Assembly: GCA_003988855.1 (NCBI GenBank)
Contig: QYAI01000018.1
Location: 62,001 to 126,000, forward strand
Direction: 5' to 3'
Length of the DNA stretch: 64,000 nucleotides
DNA from: Arachnopeziza araneosa
Taxonomy: Eukaryota; Ascomycota; Leotiomycetes; Helotiales; Arachnopezizaceae
Under the pieces are notes generated by a model. It was not told the DNA's origin. It did not search any database and worked only from the letters and a program-made list of their open reading frames with translations. Of this stretch, positions 47,354 through 59,321 are shown piece after piece. Both the position numbers and the translations under genes were made by a program. Position 1 is the stretch's first letter; each line of letters opens with the position of its first letter.

Positions 47354-47805
47354 CAATCCGAAGCCTGATTAACTGTCAGCTGGCTGGGCTCGGTTATACT
47401 TTGATACACGTGGTCTGGAGGTCAGGCCTAATCGTCACACTTATTGCATACTTGGCCAGCCGACCATGGCTTGATATGATAAAAGCATTGCATTTGGCTC
47501 GTAAAAATAATAGATACCCGCGGAGCAGACTCACAGAAATCTCATTCTCTCTCAAACCGCTTTTAAGTAACTTCAAAGCTCTAAAATCTTGGGATTGCAA
47601 GAAATAGCTAGCTCACCGGATATTAACCTCGCATTGCCCTCTATCAAGTTGCTATGCCTTGTTCTTGTTCTCTCCCGGAGTTCAAATAGCTTGAGCCATC
47701 CAACTACAGACAATAGCCCAGACGCTACCAGCATTTGGGAGTGAAACAGTAACGTTCGGGAGTTTGGAATCGAAAGCAGCCAGGTCGACTGGTTCGGATC
47801 GAACT
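47354..47805. other. Convergent intergenic region
   Basis: 3' flanks of the amidohydrolase (plus) and Dib1 (minus) genes. No feature recognised. Confidence 0.6.
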
Positions 47806-48294
47806 TTAGTAGCGATAGCGAGTGGAGTAATCCTTAGGGCTGACAACCAGACCCCTACCCTTTTTGGCACCACGATAGATCGTCTCCAAGATATCAATCA
47901 GCTCTTGCTTATCTTCAAGCACCCAGTTCAACTTGTTGTTGTTACCCGTTCCAAAATCGCACATCATATGCTTGTTTCGGAAGAAGAACATGATTGTCAT
48001 GGGATCGTAGAGTTCTGGAACCAATATTAGCACGAGCCCAGAGAAGAAGTTTTGGAGCGTATGCTACTCACCGTACATCTGCTTGAAATCGGGGACTTCT
48101 TCCAGGTCGCAAACGTAGATGACGGCGAAGTTCTTGACTCGGTCGGCGATTTTGTAGAGAACCTCATCTTGCTTCATGCAATCTTGGTCGTAGTCTCGAC
48201 CGAAACGGATGACGACCAGTCGCTCGTCTTCGTTCATGATTGCTTGATCGACATGCCATCCAGTACGAAGATGGGGGAGCACAACGGAACCCAT
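47806..48294 (-). CDS. DIB1: U5 snRNP protein Dib1/Dim1 (thioredoxin-like)
   Basis: Two exons (48294-48072 and 48014-47806) encode 143 aa, the length typical of this very conserved family. The whole sequence is diagnostic: VVLPHLRTGWHVDQAIMNED, VVIRFGRDYDQDCMKQDEVL, VYVCDLEEVPDF-type motif (IYVCDLEEVPDFKQMY), MTIMFFFRNKHMMCDFGTGN, NNKLNWVLEDKQE and TIYRGAKKGRGLVVSPKDYS. Dib1 is a thioredoxin-fold component of the U4/U6.U5 tri-snRNP that must leave before spliceosome activation. The single intron splits the Tyr-Glu-Leu-Tyr junction in phase 1. Confidence 0.99.
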
Positions 48295-48984
48295 GATTTC
48301 GTTTTAGAGAGTACTGTTCGGTGGAGGTTTAGGTACTGACGAAGCCTGAAGAAGATGTAGAAAAGTTGGCGGGGTTCGACAAACACGAAAGCAGGAGCCT
48401 TGCTTAGTAAGCGCCCAGCTATGAAGCCCTGGTTTCTACTGTATTTCTCTGTGAGGGTCCTGATACGGCAAGTAATCCCTGGGCAGCCTTCTCTTCGATA
48501 ATACCATTTGACTCATTCCAGACCCATTTCAGGTACCTTCTGGCCTCCTGAGAGCGCCTCATGAGATACACGTGCTGTTGTCAGCCTAGGAGATCATGCC
48601 TATGGCTCAGCTGCCTGCTGCGGATCAAGAAGCCGCTGCAGTGCTAAGCTTGTATATAAAGTCGAGAACATAGATTCTTCTCGAGTCAAGTTTGATCAAG
48701 TCAAAATCATCAAAAGCGAGTCTAGACACAGGCAAGCTGGAAAGTTTGGCGTGCTTCCCGCCAACCATCGAGGTACTGACTGCACCCCTGGAAACGGTCG
48801 TCATCTACTGGCCCCAACAAAACCAGCTCAGAGCTCATACATAACCTCAACTCCAAGACAACATCCTTAGGATTCGGACTGCGAATCTAGCAGGTCCATC
48901 CCCCTTGTTGGAGTATAAGTATCTTTTCTGCGCATCGGACATTGACTTCTTCTACCTATCTCATCTTCAGCACTTACTCCAACG
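48295..48984. other. Divergent intergenic region, Dib1 / TLC gene
   Basis: 690 bp holding both promoters. No gene or repeat recognised. Confidence 0.6.
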
Positions 48985-50132
48985 ATGCACGATCCGTTCC
49001 CCATTCCACCTATCCCCTTGCTGAGCAAGGCCGTTCAGCCTCTCGCCGACTACTTCTCGATTCCAACACTCCCCTTCCATATCCACGAGGTGTTGGGGTC
49101 TTTCTTATTCTACACCGTCGCCCAGCAGGTCATCTCGCCCTACTTTTCCAAGAAGTTCTTTCCAATCAGATATTCCAACTTTACTGAAAAAACCAGAGTG
49201 AATTGGGATGTCCACGTCGTTTCGTTAATTCAGAGCACATTCATCAATGCCCTTGCATTATGGGTCATGTACGTAGATGAAGAGCGCTGGAATATGGACT
49301 GGAAGGAGAGGGTTTGGGGCTATACTGGAGCTTCTGGAATGATTCAGGGTTTTGCTACAGGTTACTTTCTCTGGGATTTGATGGTCACACTCCAGCATGT
49401 TAAAATATTTGGTTTGGGAATGCTTGCTCATGCTGTGAGCGCTCTCTTGGTGTTCTCGTTTGGCTTTGTAAGTGCAGTTGCTTCAGTATGACAAGTTTTT
49501 GTTAATTAACACCTTCACAGAGACCATTCGTTAACTTCTACGCCTGCACATTCATCCTGTACGAGTTATCTTCCCCATTTTTGAATATCCATTGGTTTTG
49601 CGACAAACTCGACTTGACTGGCTCAAAAATACAACTTTACAATGGCATACTCCTTCTCTTCACATTCATGTGTTGCCGCCTGTTTTGGGGAACATACCAA
49701 TCAGTTCGAGTTTATCAGGACGTCTGGGCTGCGATTCACCATAGCCCAGCAGCTGCAGAAATCCATCTGGACGCGTTACTCAATAACAATACCGCCGCAG
49801 CATTGGATGCTAGAGCTGGGAAAAGCGCAGCTCCAATCCATAGCGACATCATGCGTTTCGCAGGCGAAGAGTTTATCCCCCTCTGGCTTGGTTTCATCTA
49901 CCTCGGCAGCAATGTCATTCTCAATACTCTGAACTTCTACTGGTTCAACCAGATGATTGCAGCTGTTAAAAAGCGCTTCGTTCCTCCCAAGGAAGGAGTT
50001 GAGCACGAGAAACCTGTTGTAGTGAAGAGCAGCGGAGTAGATGGAAAGAATACGATTGCTGTTGATGATTTGGAAGTGAGAAGACGTATCACAGCTGCTG
50101 TTGACGAACCTCTTATTGATGCGATCTCATGA
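48985..50132 (+). CDS. TLC-domain multi-pass membrane protein
   Basis: Two exons (48985-49467, 49521-50132) give 364 aa. The region about 35-290 is a TLC (TRAM-LAG1-CLN8) domain with roughly six hydrophobic segments: EVLGSFLFYTVAQQVI, NWDVHVVSLIQSTFINALAL, GFATGYFLWDLMVTLQHV, FGLGMLAHAVSALLVFSFGF, PFVNFYACTFILYELSSPFL and LYNGILLLFTFMCCRLF. The motif with Trp-Asp-x-His and the FILYELSSPFLN stretch are typical of fungal TMEM56/TLCD-like proteins rather than of ceramide synthases, which carry a double His motif in LAG1. The tail is soluble and charged. It probably acts in ER lipid homeostasis; precise activity unknown. Confidence 0.88.
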
Positions 50133-51444
50133 TCGAAGGAATGGAGCTCAGGAAAGCAGTAGATCTTATGATTAAGGTGTAAATTGGAAAGGCAGGCGAT
50201 TGGCGTTCTTACTTCACTGTATCTCTTGGCTTTGAACTGTGCTGGATTAGTGAGTCGCAGAAATTTAGACCAGTCTGGCAAGTTGACCGGTTTCCTGCTC
50301 TTGGGGATGTCAAAGCCTCCGGCGGTACCACTTCTTGAAGTTTTTAAGACGCTTTGAAAGCTTTCTATACAATATTTTAAGTTTCCATTCATCCTCTTTC
50401 TTAGATTTACTGATTAGCCTATTGGTAGCAAGTGCCTGTCCTGGTGTTGATTGAAGGTGCGGACTTTCTGCTTTTGAAGCACAGGATACTTATCTTCTAG
50501 AGAGGTCTGGTTCGAGGTTGTTGAATGAAGACTTTGTTTAGAGTCATTTAATAAACAGTGTGAAATTTGTTCAGCCGAGTTGGCCTAATGAGGAACGAGT
50601 TCAATATAAGTAGTTCTTTTTTGGCTGCCTCTCCGCGCCGCGTGATATGTCTTTCCTTTCTCCCTCCAGTAGCGTATTAAATTAAAGTAGAGCTATCTCT
50701 CAGACTTCAAGGGGGCCTTTTTTTCGAAGGTAGAAGATTTTAATTCACTCTTGGACCTTCCAAAGAGCCGATACCAAGAACCAAACATTGAAGCTCTTGT
50801 TAAACAATTGCTGTATTACATTTTGCGTTTAGAATTATTCTGTAGTAGAACAAATCTCATAGTCAAGCAAGTGCTTCAAGTACCTAAGGAATTCTCCACC
50901 AGTTGTCGAGGGCTATTTCATATGACGGCACGGGTAAACAATCACCACACTCCACGATTTCAGCCCAGGACTCGAGTCCCGATCTACCGCCGGCTCTTGG
51001 CGCCACACCCGTTACCCCACAAAATGAAACGGAGTCGCGCAGAGGCGGGCTGGGCTCGATATTAAACCCGGAATTGAGGGCGGCATACGGACGACACTTG
51101 GACTGTGATTCGAATCTGCGGATGCTATTCGAGATATCTCAGCTTGTCCACCATCGAAATGGTTGGCGATTTTTAAAGCCATTCTAGAATGTAAACTCTT
51201 CTGCGACTGTTGAAGCTGCTGTGTTGCAAGTAGAATATTCTGCTGCACTTTTTTCAGATTTACAAGTGAAGACATTTGGACTTGTTTGGAATCAATGTTT
51301 TGTGTTTGAGATTCTTTTGTTGTGGTTTATATACAAGAGATGAAATATGTACAATTGAAGTACCAAGAGAAGGTATTTCTGATCTCAACTTGCTTGACTT
51401 TCGTATGATTTTCTTTCGCTAACATGGCCTAAGTCAAAACTGAC
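50133..51444. other. Intergenic, about 1.3 kb
   Basis: Convergent region between the TLC gene (plus) and the cutinase pseudogene (minus). Short open frames (for example 50903-51187) lack recognisable features. No RNA gene seen. Confidence 0.5.
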
Positions 51445-52256
51445 TTATGCAGTGAGCTTGCTCTTGATAAAAGTAAGCGCCGCTTGGCCGTATTTATTAC
51501 TATATTGTTGATGGGCGTTCGCATCATTGCCGTTGCAGCAGTATGGGTCTGCAGAGTCACAATAACTCTGGATCTTGCTAGCAGAAGGGCACGAAAAGCC
51601 AGCTGGGCGAGGAGCGAACTGTCTACAGTTAGTGAAAGTGGCCAAACCCGCGTTTTTAGATCAACATACTCCAGACGCACTACAAGTTCCAACATTGTAT
51701 GAGAGACCAGCGATGTGCCTTGGGTCGCCCATGAAAATGGCAGCCTTGATCATAGTAACGGCGGAGGCTTGAATGGGAATAGCAGTTGAGCTGAGTCCCT
51801 CTGGAGAATCGCTGCCTCCACAGAAAGCATCATCCATGATTTGTCCTCCCTATTGCATCATTAGCATCTTCTTCATCCCATCCTCCTTCTTTCCGCACTA
51901 ACCTGCGAGTATCCGACCAGCACGAGTTAGGTATCCGGACACTTCGTGTTGAAAGCATTTACAACCTTGGCAACTACAGAAACTCCTTGGTTCTCGGAAC
52001 TAGCATAGCTAGCACCACCGCATGAACTCTGTCCACCACAAGCCGGGTAGACGATCGCCTCTGCAGTAGATCCAGAGTAGGCTCCAAGGATGAGATTAAC
52101 TACCGTGGTAGCTGTGCCATAGCCGGCAGGAGCAGTCGTCTCACGAGCACCAAAGACGTGGACTTTTGGACAGCTGGATTGACGGTCTGCGATTTCACCA
52201 GTTGGGGAAGCTAGGGCGCCACCGGCGAGCATGAGGGTTGCTGCTGTAAGACGCAT
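51445..52256 (-). pseudogene. CE5 cutinase/acetylxylan esterase gene with premature stop
   Basis: Exons 52256-51903, 51849-51670 and 51618-51445 would encode 235 aa. A signal peptide (MRLTAATLMLAGGALASP) precedes CPKVHVFGARETTAPAGYG, typical of acetylxylan esterase-like CE5 enzymes. The nucleophile elbow GYSQ|GG spans intron 1, and the Asp and His motifs (CDSADPYCC and NAHQQY) are intact in exon 3. However, codon 110 is TAA (51929-51927), where relatives have Gln or Lys just before LVLVGYSQGG. Everything downstream remains in frame, with good splice sites, so this is a recent inactivation by a single base change (CAA to TAA most simply) or a sequence error. CE5 enzymes degrade cutin or deacetylate xylan in plant cell walls. 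Confidence 0.85.
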
Positions 52257-53579
52257 TTTGGGGTTGGGGATGAAGAGAAGTGAAAGAGGAAAAAGGTTAG
52301 TCTGCGATGGAGAAGAGAAGTTCGATGTCCGGAATGAAACAGATAACGACTTGACGAAATAGGCTTTATATACATCACCAGTACTCTCTCTGTTCCAATA
52401 CATACAATGACATATCAATCATCCCATCTGATCCACCTCGACTCCTCAGTTCTCATTCCAAGACACATAGATTAACTCATCGTCACATCACGATTCTTCC
52501 GCCCCCAAGGAAGCCGTTGTTTGCCTTCGCCTCGCAAACGATGTTTAGGCTACATCCAACCGGACATCTATCAGCTGCCTCTGAGCGATCGTGCGGTTTC
52601 ACCCAAACAACTTTGCGAGCCTTCTCCTCGCGCAGCATAGACCGATCTTGCTTGATGACCGAACCAGGGGCCGAAGCGAGCAAAGGCTGTCTACTCCCGA
52701 CGCTGGTCCATATAGCCGCTACGTATCGAGTTGGGGTATCGAGGGAGTTTTATGGCAATCTCGTGTCACCTGTCAACTCATCTCATCTTGGGACCACTCC
52801 CCCACCACCCATCTTTCCAAGCGAGGACTGACGGGGCAAGCATCCGGGTTGTGCAAACCGACACACTCGAGCGAGACGGTTGAGCCTAAAACATGTCTGA
52901 TCCGATCTGATCTGATCGTATCGTTTTGCCGAGATGTGACTATGACCGACGTGTATTCTGCATGGCGTGTCTGAAACGCATGGGGGAGGCTGAGCCGCTT
53001 AATGTAAAAATGCCGGACCCACTCGGTATTTGATCATACCTACCGACGGTTAATGCATTATCTTATAGGGGGTTTGGGTTTTCATATATGGAAAATCCAA
53101 AGTCAAAACTGGAGAGTAGAAATCGTGATGGGAGTGCTGATTGTAGGTGTTGGGGAATCACAGGAAGTTATACGTATTCCCAGAATAGTAGAGAATAATT
53201 CTCTGTTGAAGCTAATTGTTTGAATAGCTTTCAGTATCGAATCGATTTTTGGAGTTCAAGTCGTCCACGGCCAACTTCTCAGAGTAAACCCTTTCCACGC
53301 CACTGTTCTTATTCAATAGCATCAATGACAATACCAGCAAGCATTCTGAAGTATCGACCACCCTCATATTCACAGTAACATTTGTCATGTTTTATGGAGT
53401 CTGGGAGCTATTGAATCAGATTAAATCTAAGAGCAAAGTCACTGAATATTTATCACGTCCATCTGAGCAAATCGAATATAAAGGAATGATAGTTTTGGAT
53501 TTACAATAGATCTAGAATGTTTGATACCCCGACTCCATTCAATTTTGGAAATATGTACATCACATTGAGTTGTTCAAGG
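52257..53579. other. Intergenic, about 1.3 kb
   Basis: Promoter side of the cutinase pseudogene and 3' flank of the exon-repeat gene. Open frames between 52517 and 52974 have no recognisable domains. Nothing else seen. Confidence 0.5.
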
Positions 53580-54531
53580 TTAAATACCTCCAGCTAACGA
53601 CGCCAAGGGGTCAGCACTTTCTGTTAGCCATCATTAGCAAACCCTTAATTATTTGGTGGGAGCAACATACCTGCACCACCAGCACCACCAGCGCCTCCAA
53701 TTAACCCCGTCAACGCGGACAATGGATCCGCGCCTGCTATTGGTCAATGATTAGACATTTCACTTTGTGAATGCTATCACAAGCTTACCTGCTCCACTGG
53801 CAGCAGAAGTACCTCCCGTTAAGCCCCCTAACACATTATTAATTAAGTGGACGTGATAAACGACGACTGTTGGGAGGCACATACCCAACAAACCACTCAA
53901 AGCATCAGCAGCTTGAGGTTCAGCTTCTCTCTCTTCAACATCTCGAGGCAAGAGGCCACCAGTCAGAGAGCTGACTGGGTCAGCGGCTGCTGCACCAGTA
54001 CCGGTGGCGTCGGTTGCTCCTAGGACAGTCAACACACTTCATCGATGCCGTGCACGTATCCACAAACCTCCGGCTCCTCCCAGCAACCCACTCAAATGGT
54101 CAGCAGCCGCGGTATCCTGTCTCTTAACTAGCAGTTGTAGCCCACTGAGTAAATCCCCAGCACCAGCAGCACCATCAGCGCCTCCTGCTCCTATATGGAC
54201 TTAGTATTACACTACTCCTCTGCTTGAATCAAGCTTACCGCCAAGAAGGCCGGTCAGAGAGGACAAGGGATCTACAAAAATAAGCACAAGCACCTCTGTA
54301 CAGCAACAAGGAGTACATACCAGCACCACCGGCGCCTCCTAAAAGCTCCGAGAGCGGATCCGCGCTTGCAGCTGTATCGGTCGAGGCAGAACCAGCAGAA
54401 GCCTCCGTAGCAGTAGCAGTAGCAGTAGCAGCCGGTTCCCTCCTCTCGAGCGCATCATCGATCCTCACAACGAGGGGAGCAGCGGACGCACAAGCGACCA
54501 GCGCCAGGGAGAAGAGAGCCTGCCCACGCAT
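53580..54531 (-). CDS. Secreted Gly/Ala-rich repeat protein, seven exons all with phase 1 introns
   Basis: Exons 54531-54321, 54271-54239, 54190-54068, 54019-53885, 53827-53789, 53736-53671 and 53620-53580 give 215 aa, exactly in frame. A signal peptide (MRGQALFSLALVACASA) is followed by a short pro-like region with a dibasic ERREP motif. The mature part repeats a unit of the type ADPLSxLTGLLGGAGG (DPLSELLGG, DPLSSLTGLLGG, DHLSGLLGG, DPVSSLTGGLLP, DALSGLLG, DPLSALTGLIGG, DPLASLAGG). Possible KR/PRD cleavage sites (LLVKRQD, LLPRDVEEREAEP) occur between units. Every intron falls inside a Gly or Gly-like GGN/GAN codon in phase 1, so each internal exon can be skipped or duplicated without frame change. 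No family recognised. It could be a structural surface protein or a precursor of short secreted peptides. Confidence 0.75.
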
Positions 54532-55447
54532 ATTGTTTGCAATGAGATGAGACGATGAGGAAGACGACGTGAAAGACGAGGACGTCAAGCCCTGAACGAG
54601 AAATAGACAGAAAGGGAGAAGCTTACGAGGGAGGAAGGGAGAGGTGGGGATGGTACAGGTTATATCTGCTATGACCGCCGTGCTGAGTTGGAACTGCGAT
54701 GGCGGTCCCGGCCGGGATTGAGCTCCTCAAACACCCCGAGTCGGAGTAAAGAAACTTGCTATCGTAGCTCACTCCGACCAGCGAAAGCTGAAGGGAATGC
54801 CGGTGAGCAGCTGTTTGAGTCGAGTGGATGAGAAAATGAGACGAGATGCTGACGATTCTCAGGCAGAGGAACAAATACAATCTGATTGGGCTGTCGATAC
54901 GGGCCGAGACGATTCACGCATGGGAAGAGAGCCGCATGTGCCTATTCCGAGGGCTTTGGTTTTGCAATGACAGAATAGATCTTGATGTATACGAGATCTG
55001 TACTTGGCAACGTCTGTGCGGTGATGCGCTGCGACGATGATCTGTTTGGGAAGGAAAATCTCAAAACAAGTCTGGGGAATGATTCAAAACATGGATCGTG
55101 CACACTTTATGGTTTGCGGCTCAAGTGGGACCAGCGATCTTAATGGTGGTCCGAAGATCATTACTAGGTTGATCGAAGTAGTACAAGAAAGGAAGTTGGT
55201 CTGCTTCACATACACTTGCGTTGAATACGTTGAGACCGCAAAACATTATTCCTTTACTCTAGGAATGATGCGGGTATTGAGAATCAACATTCTGTACATG
55301 GGAATTGTCATGGAAAAGAAAGCAGTTGCACCACAAATGAACAAAAGGCAATGCGTCAAAGTATTAACACTTCATAATGCTAGCTAGCTGCTTGCCTACT
55401 CTACAGAAGAAATCACCACGACCCCAGAATGTACATTCCCCACCATC
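54532..55447. other. Intergenic
   Basis: Promoter of the exon-repeat gene and 3' flank of Sla1. Plus-strand open frames at 54846-55040 and 55037-55387 show no recognisable features and were not called. Confidence 0.5.
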
Positions 55448-58400
55448 CTAAAAACCGAACGGATTTTGAGGAGCTGAAACCGGTTAGCTATGCTGTAATT
55501 TAAGGAAAGAGGGAGTAGAAGACTTACTAGCTTGCGACAAGTTCGCTCTGCGCCCTGTAGCTTGTGGCATCAGCTTCTTGGTGTCTCCAGAAACACCAAA
55601 CCGTACTGGAGGAGGTGGACCGGTCTTTTGAGGAAGTAAAGGCATCATCGTAGTTTGCTGAGGAATGGGAGGGATCGGAGGAGGGTTGAAACTAGAATTG
55701 AAGCCATTTTGTTGGGGTATGCCGGTTGGCTGAGGTTGCAGAGCAGGTTGGAGGAATGCATTGACTCCAGTTTGTTGTGGGAACTGCTGCGGTGGAAATG
55801 AGCTTTGGAATCCTGTGGGTTGCGTTTGAATTGGAGAGAACTGTTGAGGACGAGGATCTGCAAATGGGCTCTGCTGGACATTATTCATGAAATTTTGCTG
55901 CTGTGGTATGCCGGTTTGCATGGGGTATTGCATTCCATTCTGCTGCTGTTGCATGCCATTATTGAATTGGTTAAAATTCTGCGGCTGTGGTTGATTCATC
56001 ATTCCCATGTTCTGTAAAGGATTTTGAGGTCCGTTGAACCCAGTATACTGTTGCTGCAGCCTCAAATCATTTAAACTCTGGCCAGGAGGAGCAACTTGAG
56101 GCTGGTATCCAGACGAGTTCTGGTAGCCAGTAGCCTGTGGCTGCAATGGCGGCAAGGAAAATGTATTCTGTTGATTCACAGTTGGTGCAGATAAAGGCCG
56201 GTTGGGAGGAGCAGGAATTGTGAGGGAGCCTAGGTTTTGGCTTGGGAACTGTTGAGGTGGAACGGGCCTCTGACGGGCAATGCTTAGCCCAGAATTCATT
56301 TGATTGTTGAACTGTAGACTTGGAAGACCAGTCTGTTGCTGTGAAAGACCGAGTTGTTGTTGGGGAAGACCAGTCTGTTGCTGGGAAAGACCGAGTTGCT
56401 GGGAAAGACCGAGTTGCTGTTGGGGAAGACCAGTTTGTTGCTGGAGAAGCCCGGTTTGCTGCTGGGGTAGACCGGTCTGTTGTGCTCCAATGCCAGCAAA
56501 GAATGATGGAGTTGCCCCTTGCGGAGCTTGTGGTTGCTGCTGAGGTTGCTGTTGAACGGGTTGAGCGAGTTGTGGCTGTTGCGGAGGTGCTGTGGGTTGT
56601 ACCTTGACCGGTTCGAGGGGTTGTGACAGTAGAGACAGTTCCTGCAATGAGCCAGTTAACGTTGGAACGACTGGGGCAGGCGTAGAATGTTGGGGTGCAG
56701 GCACAGGAGCTGGGGCAGGTGCCGTTTGCTTTGATGGCTTCACATCCCAAGCATCGTCGTCAAAGCCACTTCTTGCAACATCTTTCTGTACAGGTACAGG
56801 TGCCGAAGCAAGCGGTGTGGCGACACCTTCAGATAGTGACTTTTTCTCTGGTTCTTGTGAGAAGGCTTTTGCGTCTACAGTATCATTTGTTTGGACAGTT
56901 GGTGCAGGCCGTCCCTTTCGAGTATTATTCCTCAGCGTTCCTCCAGGACCAGAAAATAGACCGCCAGACTCGCCATCTGGTGTAATGACCTCTTCACCCC
57001 CAAAGCTGACTCCACGCTTGGCTGACGAACGGGCATATTTCTTGTCTAGGTATCTCATGATTTTGATTATGTCACCTTCCTTTACGCCGAGCGTTCTTAG
57101 AACAGTGGCGTCAATATCGGGTACAACACTCTCGTCCATAGAGTCTCGGTGAAAAGCTTGGGCGTATCGCTCGCAAAGTCCGACAGCAATATCACAATTG
57201 AGGAAGAATTGGAACCAATCGTATTCTGGTTTCGCTGGCGGCTGCTCAAAAGTGACACCCACTTTAGGGCTAGGCTCTGAATCTTTACTTCTCCTGCTAT
57301 CTCGTGTTTCTCGGGTTTCTCGTGATTGTGAATGAGATCCTGATTGCGATTGACGTTTCTTGACATCTGATAATGGCTTGTCTTCGTCTAAGGATATGCC
57401 GGTTACTCGCTCAACGTACTCTAAGTCTTCGACGGACATTTTGGTAACAGGAACAGCAATCTTCACGCCGTTATTTTTATGAAGGTTGATCTTGCCATCT
57501 TTCAGAGCTAGGAACTGGGCCTCGACACTGAAAGACTTCGATCGATCAGTCCATGTCCGCACCTTTGACGGATCCGGTTCTGAGATGATTAGCAATGATC
57601 AAGATTATGATCAGGAATACTTACTTGATTTTGAAGACCGTGATTGCCCGCTGTTATCTTTTCGATTCTCCTGTCGGCTTTTCGGCTGATCATGGCTGCC
57701 ACTATTTTCTCGTGCTGATAAACTGCTCCCCCTCTCGGGCAACCGCATTCCAGGTCCCACCTCAGCGCTTCTGGACTCTTCATCTCTCCGTGCTGCTCGG
57801 ATAGATTCTTTCGCTAGCCGATCTTCCTCGAGTCTATTCTGCTCAGTGGTCGACCGTCCGGCATTTATACCAGACGTACTCGGCGCTGATACTGTTCCAG
57901 TGATTTCAACATAGCTGCTTGGAACTACACCTTCCTTTCCATTTTTCAGCCGTTTCACTTGCCACCATTCTTCGCTCTTCGAGTCATCGATAACAATCAC
58001 TTCGTCACCAACTGCGACGGTGACCTCGTCATCGCCTTGGGCCATGAAGTCGTAGAGCACTTGACCTCTCTTTTGACCCTTGCCGGTTCCTGCCATAATG
58101 ACCTCTCGCAGGCCCTCAGCTCTGACCGCCCCAGCCAGGTCTCCGAGAGCAGATACAATTTCTTGTGCCGTATCCTTGGCGCCTGCGTGAAAATCTACAC
58201 TTTTGCTGGGCCGGACCAACTCCATAAAAACATGCTTTCCCTCGATTGAATAATGTTCCATTTTCTCTGCTGTCCATCTTTGCTCGGGTCCGTCTCGAGT
58301 TTTCTCAGGGGCAATGAGAATCTCTCCCGTGGCGATATTTATCCCCAAAGTAGTAGGCATCTTCTTTCGCTTACCCATCAACGACACCATCTCATTGATA

Positions 58401-59321
58401 TTGTACATGTGGAATCCACCAGGTGCATGGCTTGCCACCTCATCATCGAGGCTTCTACCAGATGAAGCTCTATTATAAGGCGGAGATGCTCGCGGACCTG
58501 TAGGCGAAGCTGGAGATAGTGGCTCTGGTGATTTTGCCTGTGATACTGGCCGCGCCGGCAGCGAAGGAGTAGGCTCATCTTCGTCAGACGCTTCAGGAGT
58601 ATATTGAGGCGCGGCTGCGCGAGGAGCTGGTGCTGAAGTCTTTCTCTGACTTATGATACCAGCCAGAGCTGCTGCAGGGCTCTGGATTGGGCTTCGAGGC
58701 GATTCTGGGGTGGAGACAGGTGCAGGCTCAGGCTCCTCCGCTTGGGGAGGTCGTCTAGGTAGGCTAGGAGGTGGTGCTTCTGCCGCAGTTGTCTCCTCCT
58801 CCTCCTCCTCCTCGCCTAGCTCAATGTAATTTGCTGGCGCAAAGCCATATTCCCCATCAAGCCCAACCAGTATCCAGTCTGGATCTGATGTATCAAAAAC
58901 TTCCAGCTGAGCATCCTCTTTGAATGATAGTTCCTCGTCTGTCTGTCTCGTGTAATCGTACATTGCACGGGCATGCGATGTGGGATGTGCCTGTCACAAA
59001 GTTAGCACCGCAAACAAAAAGCTTAGCGTCTCTTGTCAGTAGGCAATGCATTGAATATATATCTAATCATCCTAGATGCAGCGTAGTAGCCTAGGCCAAG
59101 ACTGACGCCTGGCAGATACGCACCTCGTCGATATAGTTATTAGGTATCAAGCCTACAGGCTCATCATCATCCTCTCCCGATGCCTTCTTCTTGGCCTTCC
59201 ACCAGTCATCTTCGCCGGTCTTATCCAGGACATAGAGCAGATCTCCTTCGGAAATGGCCAGCTCGCCGGCGTTCTGGGGTGCGTAATCATAGACCGCTTT
59301 GTAGACGCCGACGAACCCCAT
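55448..59321 (-). CDS. SLA1: Sla1-type endocytic actin regulator
   Basis: Four exons (59321-59124, 58990-57625, 57579-55528, 55473-55448) give 1213 aa. Order: SH3 domain 1 (about 5-66; ALYDY-like motif AVYDYAPQNAGEL); SH3 domain 2 (76-123; AMYDYTRQTDEELSF); Pro-rich linker with a run of Glu; SH3 domain 3 (about 375-430; QVLYDFMAQGDDEVTV); SHD1 (about 530-585; RSKSFSVEAQFLALKDGKI), which binds NPFxD cargo signals; the SAM-like SHD2 (about 650-715); and a long Gln-rich tail with repeated QQTGLPQQ-type motifs matching the LxxQxTG sites of Prk1/Ark1 kinases. The last 26-nt exon restores the conserved end NPFGF. Sla1 works in the coat of clathrin endocytic patches with Pan1 and End3. The start was taken at MGFVGVYKAVYDY. 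Confidence 0.96.

Noticed and set aside
51903..51960. An intron that would remove the premature stop in the esterase gene
   Set aside because: Any intron covering the TAA would also delete the conserved strand leading to the catalytic serine.
54846..55387. Two consecutive plus-strand open frames upstream of the exon-repeat gene
   Set aside because: No protein features, and they lie in the promoter and 3' flank regions of well-supported genes.
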